The notes: generated by a model from the sequence alone, not told the origin. Numbered from the stretch's first letter, positions 48,619-59,352 are shown. The stretch is DNA of 64,000 nucleotides from Phytopseudomonas straminea (GCF_900112645.1 NZ_FOMO01000005.1:124001-188000); one strand, 5' to 3'. Numbers and translations are program-made.

Positions 48619-49968
48619 TCAGGCGTCTTTCAGGCGCAGTAGCAGGGCGATCAAGGCGTCGATATCGGCGTCCGTGGTGCGCCAGGAACTGACGCTCAGG
48701 CGAAAGGCCGGCTGCCCCTGCCAGACGGTTGACCCGAACCAGGCTTCGCCAGAGGCCTGGGCGGCCTTGAGAATCGCGGCGGTCTGTTCGTCCGAGTCGG
48801 CGCGTACCAGTACCTGATTGAGGCGCACCCGGTTGAGCACCTGGTAGCCACCGGCACGAAGCGCCTCGGCGAGGTGCCCGGCCTGGCGGATGTGCCGGTC
48901 GATCATCTCGGCCAGCCCATCGCGGCCCAGGTGGGCCAGCGCTGCCCAGATCGCCACGCCCCTCGCGCGGCGCGAGAACTCCAGGGTCAGGTTCTTTTGC
49001 GAGTCCTTCGAGGCCATGGCGTAGGCGGCGTCGCTGTTCATCGCGGCCGCCAGGGCATCGCCGTCGCGGCAGATGGCCATGGCGCTGTCGTAGGGAGTGT
49101 TCAGCCACTTGTGGCCATCGGTGGTCCAGCTGTCCGCCAGCTCCACGCCGTCGGCCAGCCCGGCCGAGGACGACGCCCGCACCCACAGCCCAAAGGCGCC
49201 ATCGACATGCACCCAGGCACCAGCGGCTTTGGCCCTGGGGATCAGTTCGGCGAAGCGGTCGAACTCGCCGGTATTGACCTCGCCAGCCTGCAGAATCAGT
49301 ACGGTACGCTCATCCAGTTCGGGGAGCCGGGCCGGATCGATGCGACCGTGCTGATCCACCGGTGCCAGAAGCAGCCGGCGCATGCCGAAACCCAGCACGC
49401 GCAGCGCCTTCTTCACGGTGATATGAGCGGTTTCGGAAATCACCACGCGGATTTCCGGGGCGCCGATCAAGCCGTCCTGATCGAAATCCCAACCCTGCCT
49501 CGCCAGCAAAGTGCGACGTGCGGCTGCCAGGCAGGCGAGGGTGCAGGCGGTGGCACTGGTGCCGAAGCCGACGGCACTTTGACCTGGCAGGCCGAGTGCC
49601 TCGCAGACCCAGCGGGCGGCGACCTTTTCCAGTTTGTCGGCGATGGGCGAGCCGTCCGCGGATGACGCGCATTGATCCCAGGCCAGGACCATCCGCTCGG
49701 CGGCTGCGGCGGCAGGCAGGGTGGCGCCGATCACAAACCCGAAATAGCGCGGCCCGTTGCTGGTGACGGTGGCGGGGGAACCGAGTTCATCGAGTGCGTG
49801 CAGCACCTGCCCGGCATCCTGCCCCGTGGCTGGCAAAGGCTGGTCGAAGGCATCCAGGGCGGCGATGGCGCTCTCAACGGGATAGACCCGGCGCTGTTCG
49901 AGCGAGTTGTTATAGGCGATGGCGCGGCGGTCGGCGTCGGTCAGCAGGGCGTATTCGGCAGTGCGCAT
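48619..49968 (-). CDS. PLP-dependent group II amino acid decarboxylase family protein
   Basis: 449 aa. Fold-type I pyridoxal-dependent decarboxylase with the PLP lysine in DSWTTDGHKWLNTPYD (about residue 282) and the HVDGAFGLWV aspartate (about 255). Related to glutamate/diaminobutyrate/aromatic amino acid decarboxylases, but the substrate cannot be told. The ATG at 49968 gives MRTAEYALLTDADRRA. Convergent with ampC, 3 bases apart. Confidence 0.85.
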   Translation of the reverse strand: MRTAEYALLTDADRRAIAYNNSLEQRRVYPVESAIAALDAFDQPLPATGQDAGQVLHALDELGSPATVTSNGPRYFGFVIGATLPAAAAAERMVLAWDQCASSADGSPIADKLEKVAARWVCEALGLPGQSAVGFGTSATACTLACLAAARRTLLARQGWDFDQDGLIGAPEIRVVISETAHITVKKALRVLGFGMRRLLLAPVDQHGRIDPARLPELDERTVLILQAGEVNTGEFDRFAELIPRAKAAGAWVHVDGAFGLWVRASSSAGLADGVELADSWTTDGHKWLNTPYDSAMAICRDGDALAAAMNSDAAYAMASKDSQKNLTLEFSRRARGVAIWAALAHLGRDGLAEMIDRHIRQAGHLAEALRAGGYQVLNRVRLNQVLVRADSDEQTAAILKAAQASGEAWFGSTVWQGQPAFRLSVSSWRTTDADIDALIALLLRLKDA

Positions 49969-50169
49969 GGGGTGGGTCTCGGCAGTTGGCGGCGATGTGC
50001 AACCCTAACCGAGGGCCATGGCGGCCTGTCAGATACAGCCCACGGCTGCTTGCCCCCTACAGCGAAGCGGCCAGCACAGCTGTATCCGGTACAGTTCGCG
50101 GCAATTCTCGTGCGAACGGTGTCTTCGTGGGGAGCGGGCCAGGGATCCGCGACAGCTTGTGAAGGGCTC

Positions 50170-50189
50170 GCGGCTGAAGCCGCTCCTGT
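50170..50189. repeat. Single REP half-element
   Basis: CTCGCGGCTGAAGCCGCTCC is one arm of the Pseudomonas REP sequence without an adjacent partner. It lies just before the acnB terminator. Confidence 0.65.
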
Positions 50190-50213
50190 GTAGTTCGGCG
50201 TGCGAAGAACCAT

Positions 50214-50244
50214 AAAAAAGCCCCGCACTGGGCGGGGCTTTTTT
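50214..50244 (-). terminator. Intrinsic terminator of acnB (bidirectional)
   Basis: AAGCCCCGC / GCGGGGCTT stem with T-runs on both strands, about 15 bases past the acnB stop. Confidence 0.9.
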
Positions 50245-50260
50245 GGACGCGGGTGACGCC

Positions 50261-52870
50261 TTAGGCTTGAACGACCGGGATGTTCGCGCTGGCCGCGGCT
50301 TCGCGGAACTCGGCGATCTGGTCGAAGCTCAGGTAGCGGTAAACGTCGGCAGCCATGCTGTCGATGTTCTTCGCGTACTCCATGTACTCCTCGACGGTCG
50401 GCAGCTTGCCGATGATCGAGGCGACAGCGGCCAGTTCAGCCGATGCCAGGTACACGTTGGCGCCATCGCCCAGACGGTTCGGGAAGTTACGCGTCGAGGT
50501 CGATACCACGGTGGAGTTCGCCGCCACACGTGCCTGGTTACCCATGCACAGCGAGCAACCCGGCATTTCCATGCGAGCACCGGCCTTGCCGTAGATGCCG
50601 TAGTAGCCTTCTTCGGTCAGCTGGTGAGCGTCCATCTTGGTCGGCGGCGACAGCCACAGACGGGTCGGGATGGAACCCTTGACCTTGTCGAGCAGCTTGC
50701 CGGCAGCGCGGAAGTGACCGATGTTGGTCATGCAGGAACCGATGAACACTTCGTCGATCTTCTCGCCCTGAACGGTCGACAGCAGACGCGCGTCGTCCGG
50801 GTCGTTCGGCGCGCAGAGCACAGGCTCCTTGACGTCGGCCAGGTCGATTTCGATGATTTCGGCGTACTCGGCATCGGCGTCGGCGGACAGCAGTTCCGGG
50901 TTGGCCAGCCAGGCTTCCATCGCCTGCGCGCGACGCTCCATGGTGCGTGCATCGCCGTAGCCTTCGCTGATCATCCAGCGCAGCAGGGTGATGTTCGACT
51001 TCAGGTATTCGGCGATGGCCTTTTCCGGCAGCTTGATGGTGCAACCGGCAGCGGAGCGCTCGGCCGAGGCGTCGGAGAGTTCGAACGCCTGCTCGACGGT
51101 CAGCTCGTCCAGGCCTTCGATTTCCAGGATGCGGCCGGAGAAGGCGTTCTTCTTGCCTTTCTTCTCGACGGTCAGCAGGCCCTTCTGGATGGCGTAGTAA
51201 GGGATGGCATGAACCAGGTCACGCAGGGTGATGCCAGGCTGCAGCTTGCCCTTGAAGCGAACCAGGATCGACTCGGGCATGTCCAGCGGCATGACGCCGG
51301 TGGCAGCGGCGAAGGCTACCAGGCCGGAACCGGCCGGGAAGCTGATGCCGATCGGGAAACGGGTGTGCGAGTCGCCACCGGTGCCGACGGTGTCGGGCAG
51401 CAGCATGCGGTTCAGCCAGCTATGGATGATGCCGTCGCCAGGACGCAGGGACACGCCGCCACGGGTGCGGATGAAATCCGGCAGGGTGTGGTGGGTGGTG
51501 ACGTCGATCGGCTTCGGATAGGCCGCGGTGTGGCAGAACGACTGCATGACCAGGTCAGCGGAGAAGCCCAGGCACGCCAGATCTTTCAGCTCGTCGCGGG
51601 TCATCGGGCCGGTGGTGTCCTGGGAGCCGACGGTGGTCATCTTCGGTTCGCAGTAGGTGCCCGGACGAACGCCTTTGCCTTCCGGCAGGCCGCAGGCCTT
51701 GCCGACCATCTTCTGCGCCAGGGTGTAGCCCTTGCCAGTGTCGACCGGCGCTTCCGGCAGTGCGAACAGGTCGGTCGGGCCCATGCCCAGCTCGGCACGT
51801 GCCTTGTCGGTCAGGCCGCGGCCGACGATCAGTGGAATACGGCCGCCAGCGCGAACTTCGTCGAGCAGAACCGGGGTCTTCAGTTCGAAGGTGGTGATGA
51901 CCTCGTCGGTGCCGTGCTTGCAGACCTTGCCAGCATGCGGGTAGACGTCGATCACGTCGCCCATTTCGATGTTCGACACGTCGAACTCGATCGGCAGGGC
52001 GCCGGCATCTTCCATGGTGTTGTAGAAGATCGGGGCGATCTTGGAGCCGAAGCAGAAGCCACCAGCGCGCTTGTTCGGAACGTACGGGATGTCGTCGCCG
52101 AAGAACCACAGCACCGAGTTGGTGGCAGATTTACGCGAGGAACCGGTACCGACCACGTCACCGACGTAGGCAACCGGGAAGCCCTTGGCACGTACTTCTT
52201 CGATCTGCTTCAGCGGGCCGATGGCGCCAGGCTGCTCGGGAACGATGCCGTCGCGGGCCATTTTCAGCATGGCCAGGGCGTGCAGCGGGATGTCAGGGCG
52301 CGACCAGGCGTCCGGAGCCGGCGACAGGTCGTCGGTATTGGTTTCGCCCGGCACCTTGAAGACGCTCAGGCTGTACTTCTCGGCAATCGCCGGACGCTTG
52401 GTGAACCACTCACCGGCAGCCCAGGATTCCAGCACGGCCTTGGCATTGGCGTTGCCGGCCTTGGCTTTCTCGGCCACGTCGTGGAAGGCGTCGAACATCA
52501 GCAGGGTGTGCTTGAGCTGTTCGGCGGCAATGGCGCCCAGTTCGGCGCTATCGAGCAGCTCGACCAGGGTGGCGATGTTGTAGCCGCCCTGCATGGTGCC
52601 GAGCAGTTCGGTGGCGCGCTTCTTGTCGAGCAGTGGGGAAGTGGCTTCGCCCTTGGCGATGGCGGACAGGAAGCCGGCCTTCACGTAGGCCGCTTCGTCG
52701 ACGCCTGGCGGCACGCGATTGGTGATCAGATCGAGGAGGAATTCTTCTTCGCCGGCCGGCGGGTTCTTCAGCAGGTCGACGAGACCGGCAGTTTGTTCGG
52801 CGTTTAGCGGCTGGGGCACGATACCCTGGGCGGCACGCTCTGCTACGTGTTTGCGGTAGGCTTCAAGCAC
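50261..52870 (-). CDS. acnB: Aconitate hydratase B
   Basis: 869 aa, the exact usual length. Isomerises citrate to isocitrate with a [4Fe-4S] cluster; the ligand Cys motifs [12 protein letters not shown] and [10 protein letters not shown] are seen near the C-terminus. HEAT-like domain at the N-terminus, then domains 4, 1, 2 and 3. I chose the GTG at 52870, which gives [14 protein letters not shown] as in homologues and has GAGGG with 8-base spacing; an ATG at 52885 lies inside that Shine-Dalgarno. Own terminator, so single-gene unit. Confidence 0.97.
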   Translation of the reverse strand: MLEAYRKHVAERAAQGIVPQPLNAEQTAGLVDLLKNPPAGEEEFLLDLITNRVPPGVDEAAYVKAGFLSAIAKGEATSPLLDKKRATELLGTMQGGYNIATLVELLDSAELGAIAAEQLKHTLLMFDAFHDVAEKAKAGNANAKAVLESWAAGEWFTKRPAIAEKYSLSVFKVPGETNTDDLSPAPDAWSRPDIPLHALAMLKMARDGIVPEQPGAIGPLKQIEEVRAKGFPVAYVGDVVGTGSSRKSATNSVLWFFGDDIPYVPNKRAGGFCFGSKIAPIFYNTMEDAGALPIEFDVSNIEMGDVIDVYPHAGKVCKHGTDEVITTFELKTPVLLDEVRAGGRIPLIVGRGLTDKARAELGMGPTDLFALPEAPVDTGKGYTLAQKMVGKACGLPEGKGVRPGTYCEPKMTTVGSQDTTGPMTRDELKDLACLGFSADLVMQSFCHTAAYPKPIDVTTHHTLPDFIRTRGGVSLRPGDGIIHSWLNRMLLPDTVGTGGDSHTRFPIGISFPAGSGLVAFAAATGVMPLDMPESILVRFKGKLQPGITLRDLVHAIPYYAIQKGLLTVEKKGKKNAFSGRILEIEGLDELTVEQAFELSDASAERSAAGCTIKLPEKAIAEYLKSNITLLRWMISEGYGDARTMERRAQAMEAWLANPELLSADADAEYAEIIEIDLADVKEPVLCAPNDPDDARLLSTVQGEKIDEVFIGSCMTNIGHFRAAGKLLDKVKGSIPTRLWLSPPTKMDAHQLTEEGYYGIYGKAGARMEMPGCSLCMGNQARVAANSTVVSTSTRNFPNRLGDGANVYLASAELAAVASIIGKLPTVEEYMEYAKNIDSMAADVYRYLSFDQIAEFREAAASANIPVVQA

Positions 52871-53266
52871 AGTTATTACCCTCATCAGTGGTCCCAAATG
52901 GGAAGTCCGGGACGCATGCAGGAATGCATCAAACACATCCGTCGCGCAGCCTCATGGGCTGAGCACGATGGTTTCGATGCTTCCATCCGGAAGCTGCTTT
53001 CAAAGTTTTACGCCTGCAGAACGGGGTCTGATGATGGCTGGCATGGCCTGAGGGTGACCACGCCAACTATCGTGCTGCAGGATCGACTGTGCTCGTGACG
53101 CTTTGAAAACAGCTTCCAACGGACATTGGCGCCTTTCGCAAGGCGCGCTGATTCTAGCCGAATCTTCTGGCGAAGTTAAGTGAAAGACCCATTGGCCTCT
53201 GGGGTGATCCCTATTAGACAAAGGGCTAAGATGCACGCCTTATTGTTCTGTGTGTCGATTCAACGC
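52871..53266. other. Divergent region between acnB and the DUF1289 gene
   Basis: 396 bases without a gene. It holds a hairpin GCGCCTT-TCGC-AAGGCGC at 53129-53146, which would lie in the acnB leader or promoter region. I see no other site that I can name. Confidence 0.5.
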
Positions 53267-53743
53267 ATGCCCAATCAACGTATCAAGACGCCTTGCATAG
53301 GCCTTTGCTCCACGGTTTTCGGCGACACTGTATGCCGTGGCTGCAAGCGCTTTCACCACGAGGTGATCAACTGGAACGGCTACAGCGACGAGGAAAAGCA
53401 GTCGGTGTGGACGCGCCTGGAAATGTTGCTGGTGCAGGTGATGGCCGCCAAGCTGGAAGTGTTCGACGAGGCGCTGCTGCTCAAGCAGCTGCAGCAGCGA
53501 CAGATTCGCTTCCTGCCCCAGCAATCACCTTATTGCTGGGCTTATCAGTTGCTGGCCCGCGGCGCTCGGGTGATCACCCAGCTGGAGGCCTACGGCATCG
53601 TACTGCTGCCGGAATTTCGCGACTGGGAGCTACCAGATCTGCGTGACGCCATCGACCGCGAATTCTTCCTGCTCTCCGAAGCCCACTTCGAGCGCTATAT
53701 AGCGCCGCGTTTTCTCAAGGAAGGTATGGAGTTGCGCGTCTGA
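53267..53743 (+). CDS. DUF1289 domain protein
   Basis: 158 aa. Starts at ATG 53267 (MPNQRIKTPCIG); the frame is open to 53180 but without support. Residues 8-50 are a DUF1289 domain with four Cys (PCIGLCSTVFGDTVCRGCKRF), likely an Fe-S or zinc motif. The rest is helical. Known only as a conserved Pseudomonas gene divergent to acnB. Function unknown. Confidence 0.82.
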   Translation: MPNQRIKTPCIGLCSTVFGDTVCRGCKRFHHEVINWNGYSDEEKQSVWTRLEMLLVQVMAAKLEVFDEALLLKQLQQRQIRFLPQQSPYCWAYQLLARGARVITQLEAYGIVLLPEFRDWELPDLRDAIDREFFLLSEAHFERYIAPRFLKEGMELRV

Positions 53744-53767
53744 ATGGATAGCCCGACGGATAGATGT

Positions 53768-53798
53768 AAAAAAGCCCGGCACTTGGCCGGGCTTTTTT
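53768..53798. terminator. Bidirectional terminator between DUF1289 and ppnP genes
   Basis: AAGCCCGGC / GCCGGGCTT stem with A-run before and T-run after, serving convergent genes. Confidence 0.9.
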
Positions 53799-53814
53799 CA
53801 TGCCACGAGACCTG

Positions 53815-54096
53815 TCAGCGGTATTCGCACAGGTAGGCGGTGTCCTGCTCGACCTTGAGCTGGAACTTGCTGTCTGCCGGCACGGTGAAGCGGCTACCGG
53901 CAGTGAAGGTCTCCCAGCTGTCGCTGCCAGGCAGTTTGACGGTCAGGGCGCCTGCGATCACGTGCATGACCTCCAGTTGGCTGGTGCCAAACTCGTATTC
54001 GCCTGCTGCCATCACGCCAATCGTGGCCGGGCCTTCTGCCATGCCGAACGCGATGGATTTGACGGTACCGTCGAAATACTCGTTGACCTTGAACAT
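53815..54096 (-). CDS. ppnP: Pyrimidine/purine nucleoside phosphorylase
   Basis: 93 aa cupin-type protein ([17 protein letters not shown] ... [26 protein letters not shown]...CEYR), matching PpnP, which phosphorolyses a broad range of nucleosides. Two ATGs compete; 54096 gives the family N-terminus and is 5 bases past GAGGA. Confidence 0.93.
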   Translation of the reverse strand: MFKVNEYFDGTVKSIAFGMAEGPATIGVMAAGEYEFGTSQLEVMHVIAGALTVKLPGSDSWETFTAGSRFTVPADSKFQLKVEQDTAYLCEYR

Positions 54097-54157
54097 GTGC
54101 ATCCTCGTGAGCGGCAGAATAAAGGGCTGGCAAGTATGCCCAAGGCGTTCGGCGGCG

Positions 54158-54721
54158 TCACGTATTGCGCGTGCTGCCGCGTTCGGTGATCACCAGAGGC
54201 AGCAGGCGGGCGGTATTGCGCGCGTCATTGAGGGCGCGATGCTGCTGGCCAGTGAAACTGATGCCTGCCAGTTGCAGCGCCGCATTCAGCCCGACCGGCC
54301 GTGCCAATTGGCGGGCCTTGGCGAATCGCTGTTTCAGGTTCGTGTGTGGCAGGGTTTGCAGGTGGCTGGCCAGGTCGTGCTGGTGCCAGTCCTGCTCCAG
54401 CTGCTGGCGATCGTAGTCGCCCCAGCTGCACCAGCCGCGCAGACGTGCGTGGTAGGGATCCAGCCAGCGCTCGAATTGAGGCCACAGCACTGGCAGCGTG
54501 ACGGCGCCGTCCACATCCGCCTGGCTGATATGGGTCAGCTGTCGGCAGAACCGAGTCAGCTTGGGGCGACGCAGCGGGCGCACGAAGCGCTGGAAATGAT
54601 CGATTTCGTGTCCGCTGGCGTCCACCAGGCTGGCACCGATCTCGATGATCTCCATATATTCGACTGGCCAGCCACCTTCTTCGGTCGTAGCCTCCAGGTC
54701 GATGACCAGCCAGTACGCCAT
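54158..54721 (-). CDS. DEDDh 3'-5' exonuclease domain protein
   Basis: 187 aa. Exo I motif [12 protein letters not shown] (Asp/Glu metal ligands near residues 8-10), Exo [14 protein letters not shown] and Exo [17 protein letters not shown] with the H(x4)D pattern are all present, as in DnaQ/RNase T/ERI-1-like exonucleases. Inhibitor-of-KinA pathway protein KapD is a similar stand-alone member. Substrate unknown. ATG at 54721 follows GGAGAGG. Confidence 0.86.
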   Translation of the reverse strand: MAYWLVIDLEATTEEGGWPVEYMEIIEIGASLVDASGHEIDHFQRFVRPLRRPKLTRFCRQLTHISQADVDGAVTLPVLWPQFERWLDPYHARLRGWCSWGDYDRQQLEQDWHQHDLASHLQTLPHTNLKQRFAKARQLARPVGLNAALQLAGISFTGQQHRALNDARNTARLLPLVITERGSTRNT

Positions 54722-54896
54722 TGCCTCTCCTTGTCTGCTGCCGTTCGCTTCACCTTGCTCAGAGCTCAGACCGACAGGTGGTGCGATTCGTGCCATTACT
54801 AAATGCCATCATGGACATTGTGTCTTTCTGCCGCTGGCTATACTTGCGCACGGCAGGCCGTGCTTCTTCATACCTAATGAAAGGTGAGTGTGGTTC

Positions 54897-57110
54897 ATGG
54901 ATGATTCCGTGGTGTTTTCAGATGACGAGCCGGTGGCTGACAGCGCTCACCCGGCGTGGCGCATTCTGACCGTTGATGATGACCCGGACTTCCAGCGCGC
55001 GACCGCCTTCGCGATCGGCGAAATGGACATCCTTGGGCGGCGTGTCGAGATACAGCAGGCATTCAGCAACCGCGAGGCGGCCATGCTGCTGGCCGAGCAG
55101 CAGGATTTCGCCCTGGTCCTGCTCGATGTGGTGATGGAAACCGAAGACGCAGGCCTGCGCCTGGTCAAGACCCTGCGCGAGGTCATCGGCAATGCTGAGA
55201 TCCGAATCGTGCTGCTGACCGGCGAGCCTGGCATGGCGCCCGTGCAGAGCGTGATGCGTGACTACGACATCAACGACTACTGGTCCAAGAACGAGCTGAG
55301 TTCCGAGCGCCTGCGCACAGTGCTCACCGCCGGGCTGCGCAGCTATTCGCAGCTCAAGGCCATGGCCCGTGCGCGCCGCGGCCTGCAGATGATCGTCGAG
55401 TCCAGCAATGCGCTGTTCTGCTCGAAGAACACCCGGGAGTTGTCGGCCAAGATTCTTTCCGAAATCGCCTCGCTGCTCGATCTGCAGGCTGAAGGGATTG
55501 TCTGCGTCAAAGCCCATGATTCCGTTCCGGGTGAACTGCCCGATGCGCACGTGATCAGCGCCAGTGGGCGTTTCTACGGCTCCATCGACGGTAACCTCAG
55601 TAGTCTGGGAGATGAAGCGGTAGCCAGTGCGCTGCGCTGCAGCCTGCAAAAGCAGAGTACCTTGCGCTTTGACGATTGCACCGTATTGTTCTTTCCACGC
55701 TTCCAGGCTGGCGCCGATTACGCCTGCTACGTGGCCACCGAACGGACGCTGGACGACACCGAACTGGAACTGCTCGAAGTGTTCAGCGCCAGTATCAGCC
55801 GCGGCCTTTACAACGTTGCGTTGTTCAGCCGCTTGGAAGAGATGGCCTACCAGGACGACCTGCTGAAGATCCCCAACCGCAACGCCTTGATTCGCATGCT
55901 AGACATGACGCTGAGTAGCCCAAACAAGGCTGATCGTGTGCTGGTGCTGCTCGATATCGACAATTTCTCCGGGGCCAATACCGCTTTCGGCACCGGCTAC
56001 GGTGATTTCATTCTCGGCCTGGTAGCCAACCGTCTGCGCGATGCCTTCGATGGCAATGTGCTGATCGCACGGATTCGCGACGACCTGTTCGCAGTGCTAG
56101 GCCCTGAGGAGCAGGTGCGTGCCGAGGACATAGTGGCACTATTCCGGCGGCCCAACCGGCCTTATGAGTTGGGGCAGGTGCACAGCCTGAGCACTGTCAC
56201 GCTCTATCTGCGTGATTTCGACGACACCGCCAGCGTGGCCCTGCAGGACGCACGGCTGACCCTCAAGCAGGCCAAACAGCTGGGCCACGACCAGCATGTG
56301 GTACACGACCGTCGGTTGCAGAGCGCCCATGCCGAATCGTTTCGCCTTTTGCTGGCGCTACGTGACGCCGTGGCCAGCGACTTTATCAGCATCGAGTTGC
56401 AACCCCAGGTAGATATGCGCAGCGGGATGGTTACTGGCGTCGAGGCTCTTGCACGCTGGTACCAGCCCGACGGCAAGGCGATACCGCCACTGGAGTTCAT
56501 TCCGCTGGCCGAGGCCACCGGTTACATCCTGCCCTTGGGCGACCTGCTCATGCGTCTGGCCTTACAGGCGGCGCGGCGCCTGGACGAGGCGGGGTTCGGT
56601 CATGTCAGAGTGGCAATCAACGTGTCGGCCAGCCAGTTGCTGCAGCGCGATTTCATCGCGCGCTTCACGCTGCACCTGGAGGCCGCCGGGGTAAGTGCAA
56701 GCCAGGTCGAGCTCGAAATCACCGAATCGGTGGCCATGCGCTCGTTCGAACAGGTCTGCGAGCAACTGCTGGCGTTGCGCGCCATGGGCGTCAAGGTCGC
56801 CATCGACGATTTCGGCACCGGCTTTTCCTCGCTCAGTTACCTGCGCCAGTTGCCGGCTGATCGCCTGAAGATTGATCGCAGTTTTGTCGAAGAGCTGCGC
56901 GCAGAAGATGAGGGCCAGGCGATCGCCGAAGCGATCATCCAGATTGCGCGGCGCGTTGGTATGACGGTGATCGCCGAGGGTGTTGAGAACCAGCACCAGG
57001 TCGAGTGGTTGAAACGTCATGATTGCCTGGAGGCCCAGGGATATCTATTCGCCAGGCCAATGTCGCTCGAGCGGCTGTTGATCTGGCTGGGCGAGCATTC
57101 GTCGCGGTGA
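54897..57110 (+). CDS. Response regulator: REC-DUF3369-degenerate GGDEF-EAL
   Basis: 737 aa. REC domain at residues 22-150 with acidic pocket DDD (27-29), phospho-acceptor Asp77 in LLDVVM, Thr in LLTGE and Lys in SKNE. A DUF3369/GAF-like domain follows (about 160-310). The GGDEF-like domain has RDDLF in place of GGDEF, so no cyclase activity is expected. The C-terminal EAL domain is intact: EALARW, NVSASQ, EITES, DDFGTGFSS, KIDRSF and AEGVEN, so it should hydrolyse cyclic di-GMP. ATG 54897 has AAGGTGAG upstream; a GTG at 54888 is in frame but too close to it. Confidence 0.9.
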   Translation: MDDSVVFSDDEPVADSAHPAWRILTVDDDPDFQRATAFAIGEMDILGRRVEIQQAFSNREAAMLLAEQQDFALVLLDVVMETEDAGLRLVKTLREVIGNAEIRIVLLTGEPGMAPVQSVMRDYDINDYWSKNELSSERLRTVLTAGLRSYSQLKAMARARRGLQMIVESSNALFCSKNTRELSAKILSEIASLLDLQAEGIVCVKAHDSVPGELPDAHVISASGRFYGSIDGNLSSLGDEAVASALRCSLQKQSTLRFDDCTVLFFPRFQAGADYACYVATERTLDDTELELLEVFSASISRGLYNVALFSRLEEMAYQDDLLKIPNRNALIRMLDMTLSSPNKADRVLVLLDIDNFSGANTAFGTGYGDFILGLVANRLRDAFDGNVLIARIRDDLFAVLGPEEQVRAEDIVALFRRPNRPYELGQVHSLSTVTLYLRDFDDTASVALQDARLTLKQAKQLGHDQHVVHDRRLQSAHAESFRLLLALRDAVASDFISIELQPQVDMRSGMVTGVEALARWYQPDGKAIPPLEFIPLAEATGYILPLGDLLMRLALQAARRLDEAGFGHVRVAINVSASQLLQRDFIARFTLHLEAAGVSASQVELEITESVAMRSFEQVCEQLLALRAMGVKVAIDDFGTGFSSLSYLRQLPADRLKIDRSFVEELRAEDEGQAIAEAIIQIARRVGMTVIAEGVENQHQVEWLKRHDCLEAQGYLFARPMSLERLLIWLGEHSSR

Positions 57111-59014
57111 TGGGGCGCATCGCCGACTGGCGAAATGCGCTCGCCAAACCGCTGCCGCGCAACCTGCTGGTGCTGTTTCTGCCTTGGTCGCTGCTCATCA
57201 TCGTGCTCAGCCTGCTGCTCTATGACCGCATGCTCAATGACCGGCTGGAACCGCTGCTCGAGGCGCAGACCGACAGCCTTAACGAGGGTGTGGCGGTGCT
57301 GGAGCGTCATCTGTCCAGCTTGCGTGGTGATCTGCAGTTTCTCAGCCAGCAGCCCTTGCTCGATCAGCTCTTAAGGCAAGAATCGGCCGAAAGTTTGGCG
57401 TCGCTGAGCGAGCTGTTCGCTGAATTTTCCGATAGCCGCGGTACCTATCAGCATATTCGCTGGCTCGACGAGAAGGGCCTAGAGCGGGTCCGCGTCGACA
57501 GTGTCTCTGGTGAGGCGCGGCAGGTTGCCGAGGCAGATCTGCAGAATGACTCTGCCGCCTATTACTTCGTGGAAACCATGCACCTCTACAAAGGTGAATC
57601 GTATCTGTCGCGCTTCGATGTTGAGCGCCGTTATCGACCTGACGGTTCCGTCGAATCCATAGAGCCGATCCTGCGTGCAGCAGTGCCGGTTTTCAGCGAG
57701 CGTGGCGAGCGGCGCGGTGTGCTGATCCTAGACTATCGTGCCGAGCGGCTGCTCCAGCGTCTGCGTGAAACCTCGGTAGCCTATGGCGGCTCCCTGCAAC
57801 TGCTCGATCATGAAGGTTACTGGATGCTTGGCGAGCGTCCCGAACACGCTTGGGGCTTTCTACTGGGCAAGCCCGAACTGACCCTCGCCAGTCAGCAGCC
57901 TTCGAGCTGGAGACGCTTGCAGGAGGAGCAGCGCGGCTCGTTCATCGACCCAGCTGGGTTCTGGGCTTACAGCCATTTTCGGCCCGGCGATGCCGGTTCG
58001 GCGACCTCCAACGACGCGGATCATTGGTTACTGCTGTCTCATCTACCTGCTCTTAATCTCAGCGAGTTGCGTTGGGGCGTACTATGGCGTGTCCTGCTGT
58101 TCTTTTGCGTGCTGCAGGGCGTGGGGCTGTTGATCAGCGTGCGCCGTGCGATCGACGAGGCAGAGCGGCTGCGGGCTGAGCACGATCTGCATGTGAGCAG
58201 CCGAGCGCTGAGCGCTAGCAACGAGCAATTGCAACGCACCGTCGAGCAATTACAGCGTACCCGCCGTGCGCTATTGCAGGCGGAAAAACTGTCGTCGCTC
58301 GGCACCATGGTAGCCGGCGTCGCCCATGAGCTGAATACGCCGATTGGCGCTGCCAGCGTGGCTGCTTCGACCCTGGAGAGAGCCAGTCAGGAATTTCAGA
58401 TCGCGATGCGCGAGGGTCTTAAACGCACCACTCTGGAGCGTTTCGTTCAGCGCACTGACGACGGCCTGAGCATCATTCTCATCAGCCTTGAGCGCATGTC
58501 GCAGTTGACCCGCGCCTTCAAGCAACTGGCCACCGACCGTGCCAGTACCGAGCGGCGACGTTTCGATCTGCGCGAGCTGGTGGATGAGGTGGTGTTGCTG
58601 TTACAGCCAAAGCTGCGCCAGGGCGAACACCGAATCGTGGTGCAGGTGGCGCCGAATCAGCTACTGGACAGCTACCCGGGGCCCCTCGGGCAGATCGTAC
58701 AGAATCTCGTCGACAATGCGCTGGTTCACGCTTTCGGCCCTGGCGTGAAAGGCGTGGTCACCGTTCGTGCTCAGATCGATGAGGCGCAAGGGCAGTGCAC
58801 CATCGAGGTAATCGACGACGGCCGGGGTATGGATGAAGAGTTGCAGGCCAAGATATTCGACCCTTTCTTCACTACACGCCGAGGCCAGGGTGGCACTGGT
58901 TTGGGCCTGCACATCACGCATCAACTGGCGGTTGATGTGCTGGGCGCCGAACTGGAAGTCGCAAGCCAGCCGGGAAAAGGGTCGCGTTTTAGCATTCGCT
59001 TCGAGCTGAACTGA
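57110..59014 (+). CDS. Membrane sensor histidine kinase
   Basis: 634 aa. TM1 near residues 18-38, a periplasmic sensor of about 280 residues (YYFVETMHLYKGESYLSRFDVERRY is typical of dCache-type sensors), TM2 near 325-345, a coiled coil, then the kinase core with H-box VAHELNTPIGAA (His406), N-box NLVDNALVHA, and G boxes DDGRGMD and GGTGLGLHI. The start overlaps the stop of the response regulator gene (TGATG), so this is almost certainly its cognate kinase, giving a two-component control of c-di-GMP breakdown. Confidence 0.9.
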   Translation: MGRIADWRNALAKPLPRNLLVLFLPWSLLIIVLSLLLYDRMLNDRLEPLLEAQTDSLNEGVAVLERHLSSLRGDLQFLSQQPLLDQLLRQESAESLASLSELFAEFSDSRGTYQHIRWLDEKGLERVRVDSVSGEARQVAEADLQNDSAAYYFVETMHLYKGESYLSRFDVERRYRPDGSVESIEPILRAAVPVFSERGERRGVLILDYRAERLLQRLRETSVAYGGSLQLLDHEGYWMLGERPEHAWGFLLGKPELTLASQQPSSWRRLQEEQRGSFIDPAGFWAYSHFRPGDAGSATSNDADHWLLLSHLPALNLSELRWGVLWRVLLFFCVLQGVGLLISVRRAIDEAERLRAEHDLHVSSRALSASNEQLQRTVEQLQRTRRALLQAEKLSSLGTMVAGVAHELNTPIGAASVAASTLERASQEFQIAMREGLKRTTLERFVQRTDDGLSIILISLERMSQLTRAFKQLATDRASTERRRFDLRELVDEVVLLLQPKLRQGEHRIVVQVAPNQLLDSYPGPLGQIVQNLVDNALVHAFGPGVKGVVTVRAQIDEAQGQCTIEVIDDGRGMDEELQAKIFDPFFTTRRGQGGTGLGLHITHQLAVDVLGAELEVASQPGKGSRFSIRFELN

Positions 59015-59091
59015 TTACAGGGGCTGCCGGTCGGCAAAACGGCAAGCTAGAATCGCCGCGTTTCTGCGTGCCCCTGTTCGAGGTCCTTTCC

Positions 59092-59352
59092 ATGCAATGC
59101 CGTCCTGGTTGTGGCGCCTGCTGTATTTCCCCGTCGATCAGTTCATTTATTCCCGGTATGCCCAATGGCAAGGCTGCCGGCGAGCGCTGCGTGAATCTGG
59201 CTGCGGATAACCTTTGCTCGATTTTTGGCCGGCATGACAGACCTGCCGTATGCGCCGCATTTTCAGCCGATTCCGCTGTCTGCGGTAATAGCCGTGAAGA
59301 AGCTATCCGCCTGCTGGCCTGGCTGGAAGATGTTACGGCGACCACCGTCTGA
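59092..59352 (+). CDS. YkgJ-family cysteine cluster protein
   Basis: 86 aa. The start MQCRPGCGACCISPSIS with CxxxCxxCC spacing and later CVNL, CSIF and VCAAF cysteines is the YkgJ/UPF0153 pattern, thought to bind zinc or an Fe-S cluster. Translation begins at ATG 59092 (GAGG upstream). Function unknown. Probably a separate unit after the kinase gene. Confidence 0.85.
   Translation: MQCRPGCGACCISPSISSFIPGMPNGKAAGERCVNLAADNLCSIFGRHDRPAVCAAFSADSAVCGNSREEAIRLLAWLEDVTATTV

Noticed and set aside
50243..52807. A very long open frame (over 850 codons) on the plus strand opposite acnB.
   Set aside because: It is an antisense shadow of the aconitase gene caused by high GC and codon bias; the composition is not protein-like and acnB is certain.
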